From Myxococcota bacterium (GTDB taxonomy: Bacteria; Myxococcota; JAJVIH01), in the NCBI GenBank assembly GCA_022072125.1, contig JAJVIH010000017.1:1-63842 (forward strand): a stretch of DNA of 63,842 nt, written 5' to 3'. Positions within the stretch are counted from its first letter, which is position 1; every line of letters starts with the position of its first letter. The notes under the pieces are model-generated. The model saw only the letters and a program-made list of their open reading frames with translations. It searched no databases and had not been told where the DNA came from. The translations under genes and the position numbers were made by a program. Shown here piece after piece: positions 9,209-17,003 of this stretch.

Positions 9209-9438
9209 TCCACCCCGCCCCGGCGCTTTGGGCGCCGCGCGTGGAATCATATGAAATGGAATCGTCCGGCGCCCAGTCCGCGAAATGCATGGGTTATCCG
9301 TTCACGCCGATCACACCCGCCGCCCATTCCGGGACGCCAGCCCGTCAATTCGCCATCCAGCGACAATCCGGCAAACGGGCGAAATCCCCACGGGAGCCGG
9401 TGGAATATGGCCGCCGCCTGGCGCCGCCCGTCATTTGA
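9205..9438 (+). CDS. Small ORF translationally coupled to the radical SAM gene (77 aa)
   Basis: The ATG at 9205 overlaps the stop of the radical SAM gene (ATGA), with GGAG upstream. The product is Pro/Ser/Arg-rich, has a single Cys (in AKCMGYPF), no signal peptide and no membrane segment. Codon third positions are GC-rich as in true genes of the window. It matches no family I recognise. A short peptide coupled to a radical SAM/SPASM enzyme could be a modified precursor, but chance overlap is possible. Confidence 0.35.
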   Translation: MIHPAPALWAPRVESYEMESSGAQSAKCMGYPFTPITPAAHSGTPARQFAIQRQSGKRAKSPREPVEYGRRLAPPVI

Positions 9439-9546
9439 AACGGGAAAACCGCTTGTTTCCGCTTGAGCTGGAAGTTCGTGTCGTGGTAACATTTATTGAC
9501 AAACGTTGGCTGAATATGGACCTATTTTTCAGTCACAGGGGAACCC

Positions 9547-9912
9547 ATGGCAAAGTTGTTGATTGTGGATGATGATCCCGGGTTTCTGGAGTATGTCAGG
9601 CTGGCTTCGCAACGGCTTGGCCTGGAGATGCAAGGATTCACCCGGCCGGAAGATTTTTTATCCTTTGTGGATGGCGGAGTGGCGGATATCGCCATCATTG
9701 ATGGTTTGTTGCCGAAAATGGATGGCATGAAACTTCTGTCCCAGTTGAAGGGGCATCCCAACCGCCCGCGCCGGATCATTTTCCTGTCGCATTTTTTCAA
9801 GGACCTGAAATCGCACCAGCAAATCCAGCAGCTTGGGGCGGATGTCATCCTGCACAAGCCGATTACTTTCGACCGCCTCTGTTCGGAACTGGAAAACCTG
9901 GTGAGGAAATAG
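9547..9912 (+). CDS. Single-domain response regulator (receiver only)
   Basis: 121 aa, the length of a lone CheY-like receiver. Acidic pocket DDD at residues 8-10, phosphoacceptor Asp about residue 52 (IIDGLLPKMDG), Ser 81 in the Thr/Ser switch position (FLSHFF) and conserved Lys 104 (HKPI). It has no output domain, so it would act by protein-protein contact or as a phosphorelay intermediate. No histidine kinase is adjacent. The preceding noncoding stretch holds a TTGACA at 9496-9501 but no well-spaced -10 box. Confidence 0.88.
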   Translation: MAKLLIVDDDPGFLEYVRLASQRLGLEMQGFTRPEDFLSFVDGGVADIAIIDGLLPKMDGMKLLSQLKGHPNRPRRIIFLSHFFKDLKSHQQIQQLGADVILHKPITFDRLCSELENLVRK

Positions 9913-9976
9913 CGTCCAGGTTCGCGGTTTCATGGTTTCCCGCCGCCGGCAGGCCGCCCGGCGCCCGCGCCCCGCC

Positions 9977-10003
9977 TTGACTTCAGGGGTCAAACGCCAT
10001 AAT
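9977..10003 (+). promoter_or_regulatory. Possible promoter/operator of nuoEF
   Basis: TTGACT (9977-9982) and CATAAT (9998-10003) are separated by 15 bp, short for sigma70. TTGAC (9977-9981) and GTCAA (9989-9993) form a small inverted repeat overlapping the -35 region, so this could be a regulated promoter. Weak evidence. Confidence 0.3.
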
Positions 10004-10113
10004 GACTTCGCGCCCAGTTGACTGGTTTTTACGCGCACCGGCGGGGATGGAAAGGTCCATCGGCGCCGCCTGAAACGCGCGCCGGAATGCCGGCCCATCC
10101 ACCCCGGATTGCA

Positions 10114-10611
10114 ATGGCTCTTCAGTTCTCTCCCAGTACGGAAGCGAAATTCCAGGACCTCCTGAAGCGCTATCCCACCCGCGCGGGCGCGCTGATTCCC
10201 ACCCTGCACCTGGCGCAGGATGAATTTGGCGGCTGGATTTCCCCGGAAACCGAACAGTATGTGGCCCAGAAACTGAATCTCCCGCTCACCCACGTGCGTG
10301 AAGTGGTCAGCTTCTACACCATGTTCAACCGGGAGAAGACCGGCAAATACCACCTGCAGCTTTGCACCAACCTGAGCTGCACCCTGGTGGGCTCCGATGT
10401 CATCCTGCAGAAGATCAGGGAACACCTGGGAATTGGCCCCGGTGAAACCACGAAGGATGGCCTGTTCACCCTGACCGAAGTGCAGTGCCTTGCATCCTGC
10501 GGCACCGGCCCGGTGATGCAGGTGAACAAGGACTATCACGAGTGCCTGAATCCGGAGCGCCTGACGGCGCTGCTCGACAAACTTGCGGCGGACGGGAAGA
10601 AAAACGCCTGA
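10114..10611 (+). CDS. nuoE: NADH-quinone oxidoreductase subunit E (2Fe-2S, thioredoxin-like)
   Basis: 165 aa from the ATG at 10114; the frame extends upstream but that part has no family similarity. The 2Fe-2S ligands are visible as CTNLSC and CLASCG, the CX4C...CX3C pattern of the 24-kDa subunit. It transfers electrons beside the FMN/NADH subunit, encoded 17 bp downstream. No other nuo genes are in the window, so the pair could serve complex I encoded elsewhere or another NAD-linked complex (hydrogenase, formate dehydrogenase). Confidence 0.9.
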   Translation: MALQFSPSTEAKFQDLLKRYPTRAGALIPTLHLAQDEFGGWISPETEQYVAQKLNLPLTHVREVVSFYTMFNREKTGKYHLQLCTNLSCTLVGSDVILQKIREHLGIGPGETTKDGLFTLTEVQCLASCGTGPVMQVNKDYHECLNPERLTALLDKLAADGKKNA

Positions 10612-10628
10612 GCGGATGAGAGGATTCC

Positions 10629-11945
10629 ATGTCCGGACAGAAACTTTACTTCAGCAAGAACTGGAACCTGAAAGAATACAATATCAAGGCCTATATGGCT
10701 TCGGGCGGATATGAAGGCCTGCGCATGGCCCTCAAGATGGATCCGAAGGACATCATCGAGACCTTGAAAAAGGCCAACCTGCGCGGCCGCGGCGGCGCGG
10801 GCTTTCCCACCGGCGTCAAGTGGAGCTTCATGAACCGGAACTCCGGGAAGCAGCAGTACCTGGTGGTCAACTCCGACGAGGGAGAGCCGGGCACCTTCAA
10901 GGATCGCTACATCATGGAGCGCGATCCCCACCAGTTGGTGGAAGGGATGATCATCGCCGGTTACACGCTGGGCTGCACGGTGGGGTACAACTACATCCGC
11001 GGCGAACTGGTCCAGGCCATTGCGTGCATGGACCGGGCGGTGCAGGAGGCGCGCGAGGCGGGTTTCCTGGGCAGGAATATCCTGGGGTCGGGTTTTGATT
11101 TTGAAATTTACAACCACCCGGGCGCGGGGGCCTATATCTGCGGCGAGGAAACCGCGCTGATCGAATCCATCGAGGGCAAGAAGGGCCAGCCGCGCATGAA
11201 GCCGCCATTTCCGGCGGCGTTTGGCGTGTTCGGCATGCCCACCACCGTGAACAACACCGAAACGGTTTCCGCCGTGCCCCATATCATCCGCGAGGGCGTG
11301 GATGAATGGAACAAATACGGCTCGCCCAAGGCCGGCGGAACCAAGCTATACTGCATTTCCGGGCATGTGAAGCGCCCGGGCGTGTACGAACTGAACCACA
11401 ACATCACGTTGAAGGAAATCATCCATGACGTCTGCGGAGGCATCCGCGACGGCAAGCAGCTCAAGGCGGTGATTCCCGGCGGCGCCTCGGTGCCGGTGGT
11501 GCGCGCCAATGAACTGGATTTCATGATGGACTTCGATGATCCCAAGCGGATGGGCACCATGCTGGGCACCGGCGCGGTCATGGTCATGGACGAAACCGTG
11601 TGTATGGTGCGTTCGCTGCTCAACCTGCTGCGTTTCTACCACCACGAGTCATGCGGACAATGCACGCCCTGCCGCGAAGGAACCGGCTGGCTGGAAAAAG
11701 TGGTGCGCCGCATCGAGGAAGGCAACGCCACCAGGGAAGACGTGGACATGTTGTGGGGGGTCGCCAACAACATCGAGGGCAACACCATCTGCGCCCTGGG
11801 CGATGCGGCGGCTTGGCCCACCAAGGCGTTTGTCACCAAGTTCAAGGAAGAATTTTACGACCATGTGGAGAAGGGCCGGTGTCCCTTTGATCCCATCTAC
11901 AGGCGCGAACCCGCCCGCACCCAGCCGGGTCCGTATTTCGCCTGA
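10629..11945 (+). CDS. nuoF: NADH-quinone oxidoreductase subunit F (FMN, NADH-binding)
   Basis: 438 aa, normal length. The FMN/NADH site is represented by GRGGAGFPTGVKW (about residues 53-65), NSDEGEPGTFKDR and GAGAYICGEETALIESIEG. An SLBB-type region follows, and the N3 4Fe-4S cluster ligands are in ESCGQCTPCREGTGW (about residue 340) with the fourth Cys in GNTICALGD. It accepts hydride from NADH and passes electrons to its clusters and NuoE. Start ATG has GAGAGGAT nearby upstream. Followed by a hairpin terminator that lies inside the 3' end of the convergent gene. Confidence 0.93.
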   Translation: MSGQKLYFSKNWNLKEYNIKAYMASGGYEGLRMALKMDPKDIIETLKKANLRGRGGAGFPTGVKWSFMNRNSGKQQYLVVNSDEGEPGTFKDRYIMERDPHQLVEGMIIAGYTLGCTVGYNYIRGELVQAIACMDRAVQEAREAGFLGRNILGSGFDFEIYNHPGAGAYICGEETALIESIEGKKGQPRMKPPFPAAFGVFGMPTTVNNTETVSAVPHIIREGVDEWNKYGSPKAGGTKLYCISGHVKRPGVYELNHNITLKEIIHDVCGGIRDGKQLKAVIPGGASVPVVRANELDFMMDFDDPKRMGTMLGTGAVMVMDETVCMVRSLLNLLRFYHHESCGQCTPCREGTGWLEKVVRRIEEGNATREDVDMLWGVANNIEGNTICALGDAAAWPTKAFVTKFKEEFYDHVEKGRCPFDPIYRREPARTQPGPYFA

Positions 11946-11961
11946 GTCCAGGCTGATGGAG

Positions 11962-12876
11962 TCAATCCGCGCGGGCGGCCTGTTGGCCGCCCGTTTCCGT
12001 TGGCGCCGCCGGCTGTTCGGTCACGTGCAACCACACCCCCGTCCCGAAGGCGGCGATGGCTGCCCACCCCCATGGACCGGGAAGGATCCGGTCCATCGTC
12101 CACGCGGCCGCGGCGCCCACAAACGGGGCCAGGGAAAATACCGATCCCGTGCGGGCGGCCCCTGCATGCCGCAAGGCGAGAATGAAACAGGCGAGACTGA
12201 CGCCGACCCCCAGAAATCCATATAACACCAGCAATCCGGCGGCGGCCGCGGGCGGGAAACCTTGCCGCAGGCCCAGCGCAATCCCCAGGCTGAGCAGCGC
12301 GCCCATGGCGGCCTTGCCCGCCACCACTTCCAGCGGATTCAGCCGCGACAGCGGTTGCGTGAGGATATTGTCCAGCGCCCAGAAAAACGCCGCACCCAGC
12401 ACCGCCGTCGATCCCGCCAGCTTCCACTCGCCGGGCCCGCCGGATTCCAGCGCCATGGCGGCTCCGCCCCCCAGCATGCAGGCGATGGCCAGCCCAACCC
12501 GTTTGCTCAGCGGTTCCTTCAGGATGATCGCCGCCAGCAACAGGGTGAAGATCGGCTCGAAATTCTGCAGCAGGGAAGCGGTGGCCCCATCCAGCATTTG
12601 CAGGCCCGCCGCCAGCAGGATGGGGGCGGCCACGGCGCCCGACAGCGCCACGAAAATGAGCCGCACCCCATGCCTGGCCAACAGGGTGCGCGGCGAGCCT
12701 TCCACGGCCTTGCCCAGCAGGGCGCCAGCGGCGGCGCCGAAATAGAGCAGGGCCGCCGTCATGGCGGGGCCGGTTTTCGCGCCGGCCTGCTTGATCAGGG
12801 GAATGGACAATCCATAAAGCACCGCCGCCGCCGCCGCGAAGAGAACTCCAGTGCGGATGCGGAGCGGTTGATTCAT
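11962..12876 (-). CDS. DMT-family (EamA) transporter
   Basis: 304 aa with about ten hydrophobic helices arranged as two EamA repeats of five, the usual architecture of drug/metabolite transporters. Typical features are LYGLSIPLIKQAG in the first helix and LLQNFEPIFTLLLAAIILKEPL at the end of the first repeat. Probably an inner-membrane exporter of small metabolites or amino acids; substrate cannot be inferred. Convergent with nuoF, 16 bp apart. The C-terminal tail is hydrophilic. Confidence 0.85.
   Translation of the reverse strand: MNQPLRIRTGVLFAAAAAVLYGLSIPLIKQAGAKTGPAMTAALLYFGAAAGALLGKAVEGSPRTLLARHGVRLIFVALSGAVAAPILLAAGLQMLDGATASLLQNFEPIFTLLLAAIILKEPLSKRVGLAIACMLGGGAAMALESGGPGEWKLAGSTAVLGAAFFWALDNILTQPLSRLNPLEVVAGKAAMGALLSLGIALGLRQGFPPAAAAGLLVLYGFLGVGVSLACFILALRHAGAARTGSVFSLAPFVGAAAAWTMDRILPGPWGWAAIAAFGTGVWLHVTEQPAAPTETGGQQAARAD
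11972..11996 (+). terminator. Rho-independent-like terminator after nuoEF
   Basis: CGGGCGGCC (11972-11980), loop TGTT, GGCCGCCCG (11985-11993), then TTT. The 9-bp stem is perfect but the T tract is short. It lies within the last codons of the convergent DMT transporter gene. Confidence 0.5.
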
Positions 12877-12962
12877 GCCGTCATCGCCGGTGAAAGGTGG
12901 CGGGAAAGTCTGCTTCCCTTTCAGACTGTTTCAGAACAGGCGAAATCCACCAGACAGAGAAG

Positions 12963-12988
12963 CCCCAAATGGAAGCAAACATTTGGGG
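12963..12988. other. Hairpin between the hydroxylase and the DMT transporter genes
   Basis: CCCCAAAT (12963-12970) and ATTTGGGG (12981-12988) form a perfect 8-bp stem with a 10-nt loop. It lies after the hydroxylase stop on the minus strand. No long T run follows, so it may be a weak terminator or an RNA processing signal. Confidence 0.35.
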
Positions 12989-13039
12989 GCGAGGGCTCTC
13001 CGGGCTGCCGCTGAAGCAGCCTGGCCCCGGTCCGGCCAG

Positions 13040-13669
13040 TCAACCAGCCGAATCGTCCCGGATCGAACGATTGCCCGCGGTGCCGAACACAAAATCCCAC
13101 CATGGGCAACTCACGCCGTAGCGGGTTCCCTCTTCCTTGAAGTGATGGATCATATGTTCGCGCCGCAGGTATTTGAGATATCCGGACCGCGGCCGGCCCG
13201 CATGGGTGTACCAGTGGGTGGTGTCGTAGATGACGTATCCGATCGCAAACCCCGCGAAAACCGGATACATGGCATGCTGGCCGAACAGGCCCCAGAACAA
13301 CAGGTAGAACGCCGTGGCTCCAATCAGTCCCGGAACCAGCGGCATGACCAGCCGGTAGTGATCCCATGGGTAATCGTGGTGGACGCCGTGCAGGATGAAT
13401 TGCAGCCGCTGGGTGAATGGTCCGGTTGGTTTGAGATGAAAAACCAGGCGGTGCAGCCAGTACTCGGACAAGGTCCAGACAAAATAACCGAGAAAACACA
13501 AACCGGCGATTTCCAGCGCGCCCTGCTGGTGACGGGAGGATGCGTACCACAAACTGGCGGCCGCGACCGGCAGGTAGACCACCGCTGGGGTGGCTGGATG
13601 GACTTTCGAGAAAAACTCAATGAAGTCGGATTCAAACATGCGGGCGATGCCGCGATGGTGCTTGCTCAA
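13040..13669 (-). CDS. Fatty acid hydroxylase / sterol desaturase superfamily protein
   Basis: 209 aa. I chose the TTG at 13669 because AGGAGAAGG sits seven bases before it; an in-frame ATG at 13639 would give 199 aa with a poorer ribosome-binding site. The eight-His di-iron signature is intact: HRLVFH, HGVHH, HWYTH and HMIHHF. Four to five membrane helices surround it. The arrangement and the N-terminal 'FSKVHP' segment are closest to fatty acid 2-hydroxylases (FA2H-like), so the likely reaction is O2-dependent hydroxylation of an acyl chain in the membrane. Divergent from coaBC. Confidence 0.85.
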   Translation of the reverse strand: MSKHHRGIARMFESDFIEFFSKVHPATPAVVYLPVAAASLWYASSRHQQGALEIAGLCFLGYFVWTLSEYWLHRLVFHLKPTGPFTQRLQFILHGVHHDYPWDHYRLVMPLVPGLIGATAFYLLFWGLFGQHAMYPVFAGFAIGYVIYDTTHWYTHAGRPRSGYLKYLRREHMIHHFKEEGTRYGVSCPWWDFVFGTAGNRSIRDDSAG

Positions 13670-13912
13670 GGACCTTCTCCTGACAAAGGTATCATGCGGA
13701 ATCCGGACGCGGGACCGGCTATAACCATGCCCCCGCCCGGTGTCAAATGGTTCTTTGCGAACCAGGCGCGAAACAGCGGGGCGCCTCCTCCGCCACGCCA
13801 GGAACTGGAATGGATACTCAAATGGCCCCCGCGGGACCGTTCCGTCTCCTGGCCGGGGTGATAAATTCCCACGGGGGACCGATGCGGTGTAGATTGATCC
13901 CGCGGAGGCGCC

Positions 13913-15130
13913 ATGGATGTCCTGAACGGAAAAAAAGTCGTGCTGGGCGTGGGCGGAGGAATCGCCGCCTACAAAAGCTGCCAGTTGGTGCGCGACCTCA
14001 AGGCGCGGGGCGCGGATGTGCGGGTGGTCATGACCCCCGCCGCGACGGAATTTGTCCAGCCGCTGACCTTTCAGGCGTTGTCCGGACACCCCGTGCATAC
14101 AAGTCTGTTCAGCGCCGAACAGGAACACGCCATGGGGCATATTGATCTGGCGCGTTGGGCCGATGTTTTTCTGGTGGCCCCGGCGACGGCGGATTTGATC
14201 GCGCGGCTGGCGGCGGGAATGGGCGACGATCTGGTCGCGACCACGGCCCTGGCCACCCGCGCCCCCATCGTGCTGTCTCCCGCCATGAACACCGTGATGT
14301 GGGAAAACCCGGTGGTGCAGGACAACCTGCGGCGGTTCAGCGGCTATCCCGGGCGTTTGATTATCCCCCCCAGCGAGGGCGAACTGGCCTGCGGCGAAGT
14401 GGGGCCGGGCCGCATGCCGGACAGCGCGATCCTGATGGAATGGACGGCGAAAGCCCTGAGCCCGCAGGATTGGCGCGGCCGCAAGGTGCTGATCACCGCC
14501 GGTCCCACGCGGGAGGAATTTGATCCGGTCCGGTTCATTTCCAATTATTCCTCCGGCAAGATGGGCGCGGCCATCGCCAGCGCGGCTTGGCGGCGCGGCG
14601 CGGAGGTGACGCTGGTGCTGGGACCCAGCCAGGTCCAGCCTCCCCCTGGGGCGCGGGTGATCCGCGTGCAGACCGCGCGGGAAATGTATGACGGAGTGAT
14701 GAACCAGATCAGCGGCGCGGACGCCGCCATCTTCGCGGCGGCGGTGGCGGATTTCCGTCCCGCCAACCGGGCGGCTCACAAGATCAAGAAGATGGGGGAG
14801 GAGCGGGTGACCATCGAACTGGAGCGCAATCCGGATATCCTGGCCGCGGCGGCGGCCTTGATGGAGCGGCCGGTGATCGTGGGCTTCGCGGCGGAGACCG
14901 ATAACCTGGAGGAAAACGCCCGCCGCAAACTTCAATCCAAGCAGGCCGACCTGATCGCGGCCAATCTGGTGTCGGAAGAAGGGATTGGCTTCAACACCGA
15001 CGACAACCGCATGACCCTGTATTTCTCCAGCGGCGACAAGGAAGAACTGCCGCGCGCGCCCAAAACCGCCATCGCCGATCACCTGCTGGATCGCGTCAGA
15101 CGCCTGGTGGAAACCCGCCGGGGAAGATAG
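13913..15130 (+). CDS. coaBC: Bifunctional phosphopantothenoylcysteine decarboxylase / phosphopantothenate-cysteine ligase
   Basis: 405 aa, standard length for CoaBC in coenzyme A synthesis. The N-terminal flavoprotein domain (about 1-175) has GIAAYKSCQLVR, HIDLARWAD with the catalytic His, PAMNTVMW and ACGEVGPGRM. The C-terminal CoaB domain (about 180-400) starts with VLITAGPTREEFDPVRFISN and contains KIKK in the ligase active-site region. Starts at ATG 13913 with GGAGG upstream. Convergent with the copper-monooxygenase-like lipoprotein gene 12 bp away. Confidence 0.95.
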   Translation: MDVLNGKKVVLGVGGGIAAYKSCQLVRDLKARGADVRVVMTPAATEFVQPLTFQALSGHPVHTSLFSAEQEHAMGHIDLARWADVFLVAPATADLIARLAAGMGDDLVATTALATRAPIVLSPAMNTVMWENPVVQDNLRRFSGYPGRLIIPPSEGELACGEVGPGRMPDSAILMEWTAKALSPQDWRGRKVLITAGPTREEFDPVRFISNYSSGKMGAAIASAAWRRGAEVTLVLGPSQVQPPPGARVIRVQTAREMYDGVMNQISGADAAIFAAAVADFRPANRAAHKIKKMGEERVTIELERNPDILAAAAALMERPVIVGFAAETDNLEENARRKLQSKQADLIAANLVSEEGIGFNTDDNRMTLYFSSGDKEELPRAPKTAIADHLLDRVRRLVETRRGR

Positions 15131-15142
15131 GCCCGGCCATTC

Positions 15143-16846
15143 CTACTTGCACAGGTTGGGCACGCAGGCGCTGCCCGCGGACTGCTTTTCACAGAAGGCG
15201 TTTTCACCGCAGTCGCTGTCCTGCTTGCAGCCGAACAGGCTGCAGAAACGGGCGCGGGCGTCAAACGTGGCCAGGCAGAGCGTCGCCTTGCCGTTGCCTT
15301 CGCATTCCTTGCCGCCCTTCTTGCAGGATTTGCCCACCCCCAGCGAGTTTCCGGGCGTCCCTTCGGGCGGGCAGAATCCGCCGCCGTTGTCCTGGCCGAT
15401 GACCTTGGGTTTGCCGTCTCCCGGCTCGCATTTCAGAAAACCCCGTCCCGGGGAATAGTAGACCAGTCCCACGCACATTTCCTCCGGCCAGATCAGTTCA
15501 TGGTCCGTGGGATTTTTCCAGACGCAGGTGATCTGCACCTTGTCTCCTTTTTTCCACTGCAGGGGCTTGTCGCCATGGGCTTTGATATCGGGGCTGTTGC
15601 GCAACAGACGCCCATCGGTTCCCTGGTAGAGCAGTTCGGGCGTTCCGCCGCCCGCTGGAATGCGGCTGTAGCTGAACAGCCTCGCGTATTCGTGCATATG
15701 TCCCAGCATGATGTGGATATTCATGTCCGTGTCGAGTTCGCAGGTGGTTTCCACGCGGTGGCTGTCCGCTCCGCTGGGGATTTTGAAATCGCCATTGAGC
15801 ATGGCGAAGGCGTCCGCCATGACGGACTGGGCTCCCTTGTCCGAAGGGATGAGATCAATCGCATCCATCACGGTCACTTCCTTGTCCTGCACATTGATAT
15901 AATGGGCCTGAATCAGGAATTGCGACCCCTTGTCCACCTTGACGGCGTGCCCTGCCGCGAGACCGGTGTTTCCGGCGTCGCCAAAGCTGGCCATGACGAA
16001 CCGGATATTGGGCATCTGATCATCCTTGCACAGCACCGGCGTGGGATCATCGCTGGGAACCAGCGCCAGGAAAGCCGCGGTGTGGTGCCCGCCGCGCATC
16101 TGGTAGCCCCGGATATCCTGCACATAAAGGTCGTCCGCCAGCCGATCGGGGATATAAGCGCAGATGGTGACGTCCGACTTCGGCGGAATTTTCATGGGTT
16201 TGGTGAAAATCCGCAGCGCCTGGGGGTGGCTCTTTTCAGGGAAACACTTCCGCAGTCCTTCTTCATCGGTGGCCGTGCAGTTGATGTATTCGTTGCCCTT
16301 GCCCGCGGACAGCTTGTCCTGCTCGATATCGAAATGGATGGCGTCGCCCTTGAGCGGCGCTCCCGCCTCGATCCACTTCACGATGGCTTCGCGCAGTTTG
16401 GGGCCCGGTTTGGGCAAACTGCCGAACGGCATGGGAGAGCCGTATCCTTTCTCCACCAGGTCCTGGGTGGAGGTGGCGAGTTTCCAATACAGAAGGGATT
16501 TTTCCGGGTCGCGGGGGGTGACCAGCTTGAGACCATCGGCGGCGGCCTGGGGATGCCGCACATCGCCCAGGATCAGGCGCTGGTAGGATTTTTCCAGGTT
16601 GTCGAAGGAAAGCCCGGCCACGCCTTCGCCGCTGTGGCAACCCTGAACGCCGCAACCGCCCGCCTTGAGGACATACTGGTTGTAGAGCGCTTCGTAACCG
16701 ATGACGCCGGTCGCGCTGGCGCTCGATCCATCGGCCGCCGGCGCCGCGCCGCCGCCATCCATCCGGACGGACGATTCAGAACATCCGGTCATGAAAGCCA
16801 GCCAGGCGGACAACAGGATCGCCCCGGAAAAATAAAGTTTCTTCAT
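15143..16846 (-). CDS. Lipoprotein with cytochrome-c-like and copper monooxygenase (PHM-like) domains
   Basis: 567 aa. Signal peptide with lipobox MTGC (Cys about 22). Residues about 50-165 resemble the small cytochrome-c-like domains of myxobacterial and planctomycete secreted proteins, but the motif is CX4CH (C65, C70, H71), not CXXCH, so heme attachment is uncertain. Residues about 205-470 carry the ligand set of ascorbate-dependent type II copper monooxygenases: GGHH (254-255), AHY (H315), LGHMH (H383, H385) and EEMC (M457). The C-terminal 60 residues are a Cys-rich tail like those of the lipoproteins at 2037-7870. Likely an exported or surface oxidoreductase; substrate unknown. SD AGAGGAGC precedes the start. 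Confidence 0.75.
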   Translation of the reverse strand: MKKLYFSGAILLSAWLAFMTGCSESSVRMDGGGAAPAADGSSASATGVIGYEALYNQYVLKAGGCGVQGCHSGEGVAGLSFDNLEKSYQRLILGDVRHPQAAADGLKLVTPRDPEKSLLYWKLATSTQDLVEKGYGSPMPFGSLPKPGPKLREAIVKWIEAGAPLKGDAIHFDIEQDKLSAGKGNEYINCTATDEEGLRKCFPEKSHPQALRIFTKPMKIPPKSDVTICAYIPDRLADDLYVQDIRGYQMRGGHHTAAFLALVPSDDPTPVLCKDDQMPNIRFVMASFGDAGNTGLAAGHAVKVDKGSQFLIQAHYINVQDKEVTVMDAIDLIPSDKGAQSVMADAFAMLNGDFKIPSGADSHRVETTCELDTDMNIHIMLGHMHEYARLFSYSRIPAGGGTPELLYQGTDGRLLRNSPDIKAHGDKPLQWKKGDKVQITCVWKNPTDHELIWPEEMCVGLVYYSPGRGFLKCEPGDGKPKVIGQDNGGGFCPPEGTPGNSLGVGKSCKKGGKECEGNGKATLCLATFDARARFCSLFGCKQDSDCGENAFCEKQSAGSACVPNLCK

Positions 16847-16905
16847 GCTCGCGCTCCTCTTGCGGCGGGGTTGGCTCTGTTTGTCTGGACAATTCCCGTG
16901 GTGGA

Positions 16906-16934
16906 ATTATTGGCCGGGATCAGCAACCGGTCAA
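16906..16934 (-). promoter_or_regulatory. Sigma70 promoter of the copper-monooxygenase-like lipoprotein gene
   Basis: On the minus strand TTGACC (16934-16929), 17-bp spacer, AATAAT (16911-16906): five of six matches at both boxes. Predicted transcript start is near 16899, about 53 nt before the ATG at 16846. Confidence 0.55.
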
Positions 16935-16957
16935 GCCCTGAAGTGACTGATGTTCAA

Positions 16958-16982
16958 TAAAAAAACGGCTCGATCGAAACCG
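16958..16982 (-). terminator. Terminator of the xerC-K+ channel transcript
   Basis: Read on the minus strand, CGG...CCG with G-U and T-A pairs between (16982-16966) is followed by seven T (16965-16959). It lies just past the channel gene's stop. Confidence 0.6.
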
Positions 16983-17003
16983 CGAGGGGCGGGGGCCTAT
17001 CCC

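Noticed and set aside
9496-9528. TTGACA followed by TATTTT as a promoter for the response regulator
   Set aside because: The spacing is 21 bp and no better -10 box exists, so it was not listed as a feature.
13670-15082. Extended open frame giving a 680-residue protein ending in the fatty acid hydroxylase
   Set aside because: The part upstream of 13669 is antisense to coaBC and the region between, with no coding character.
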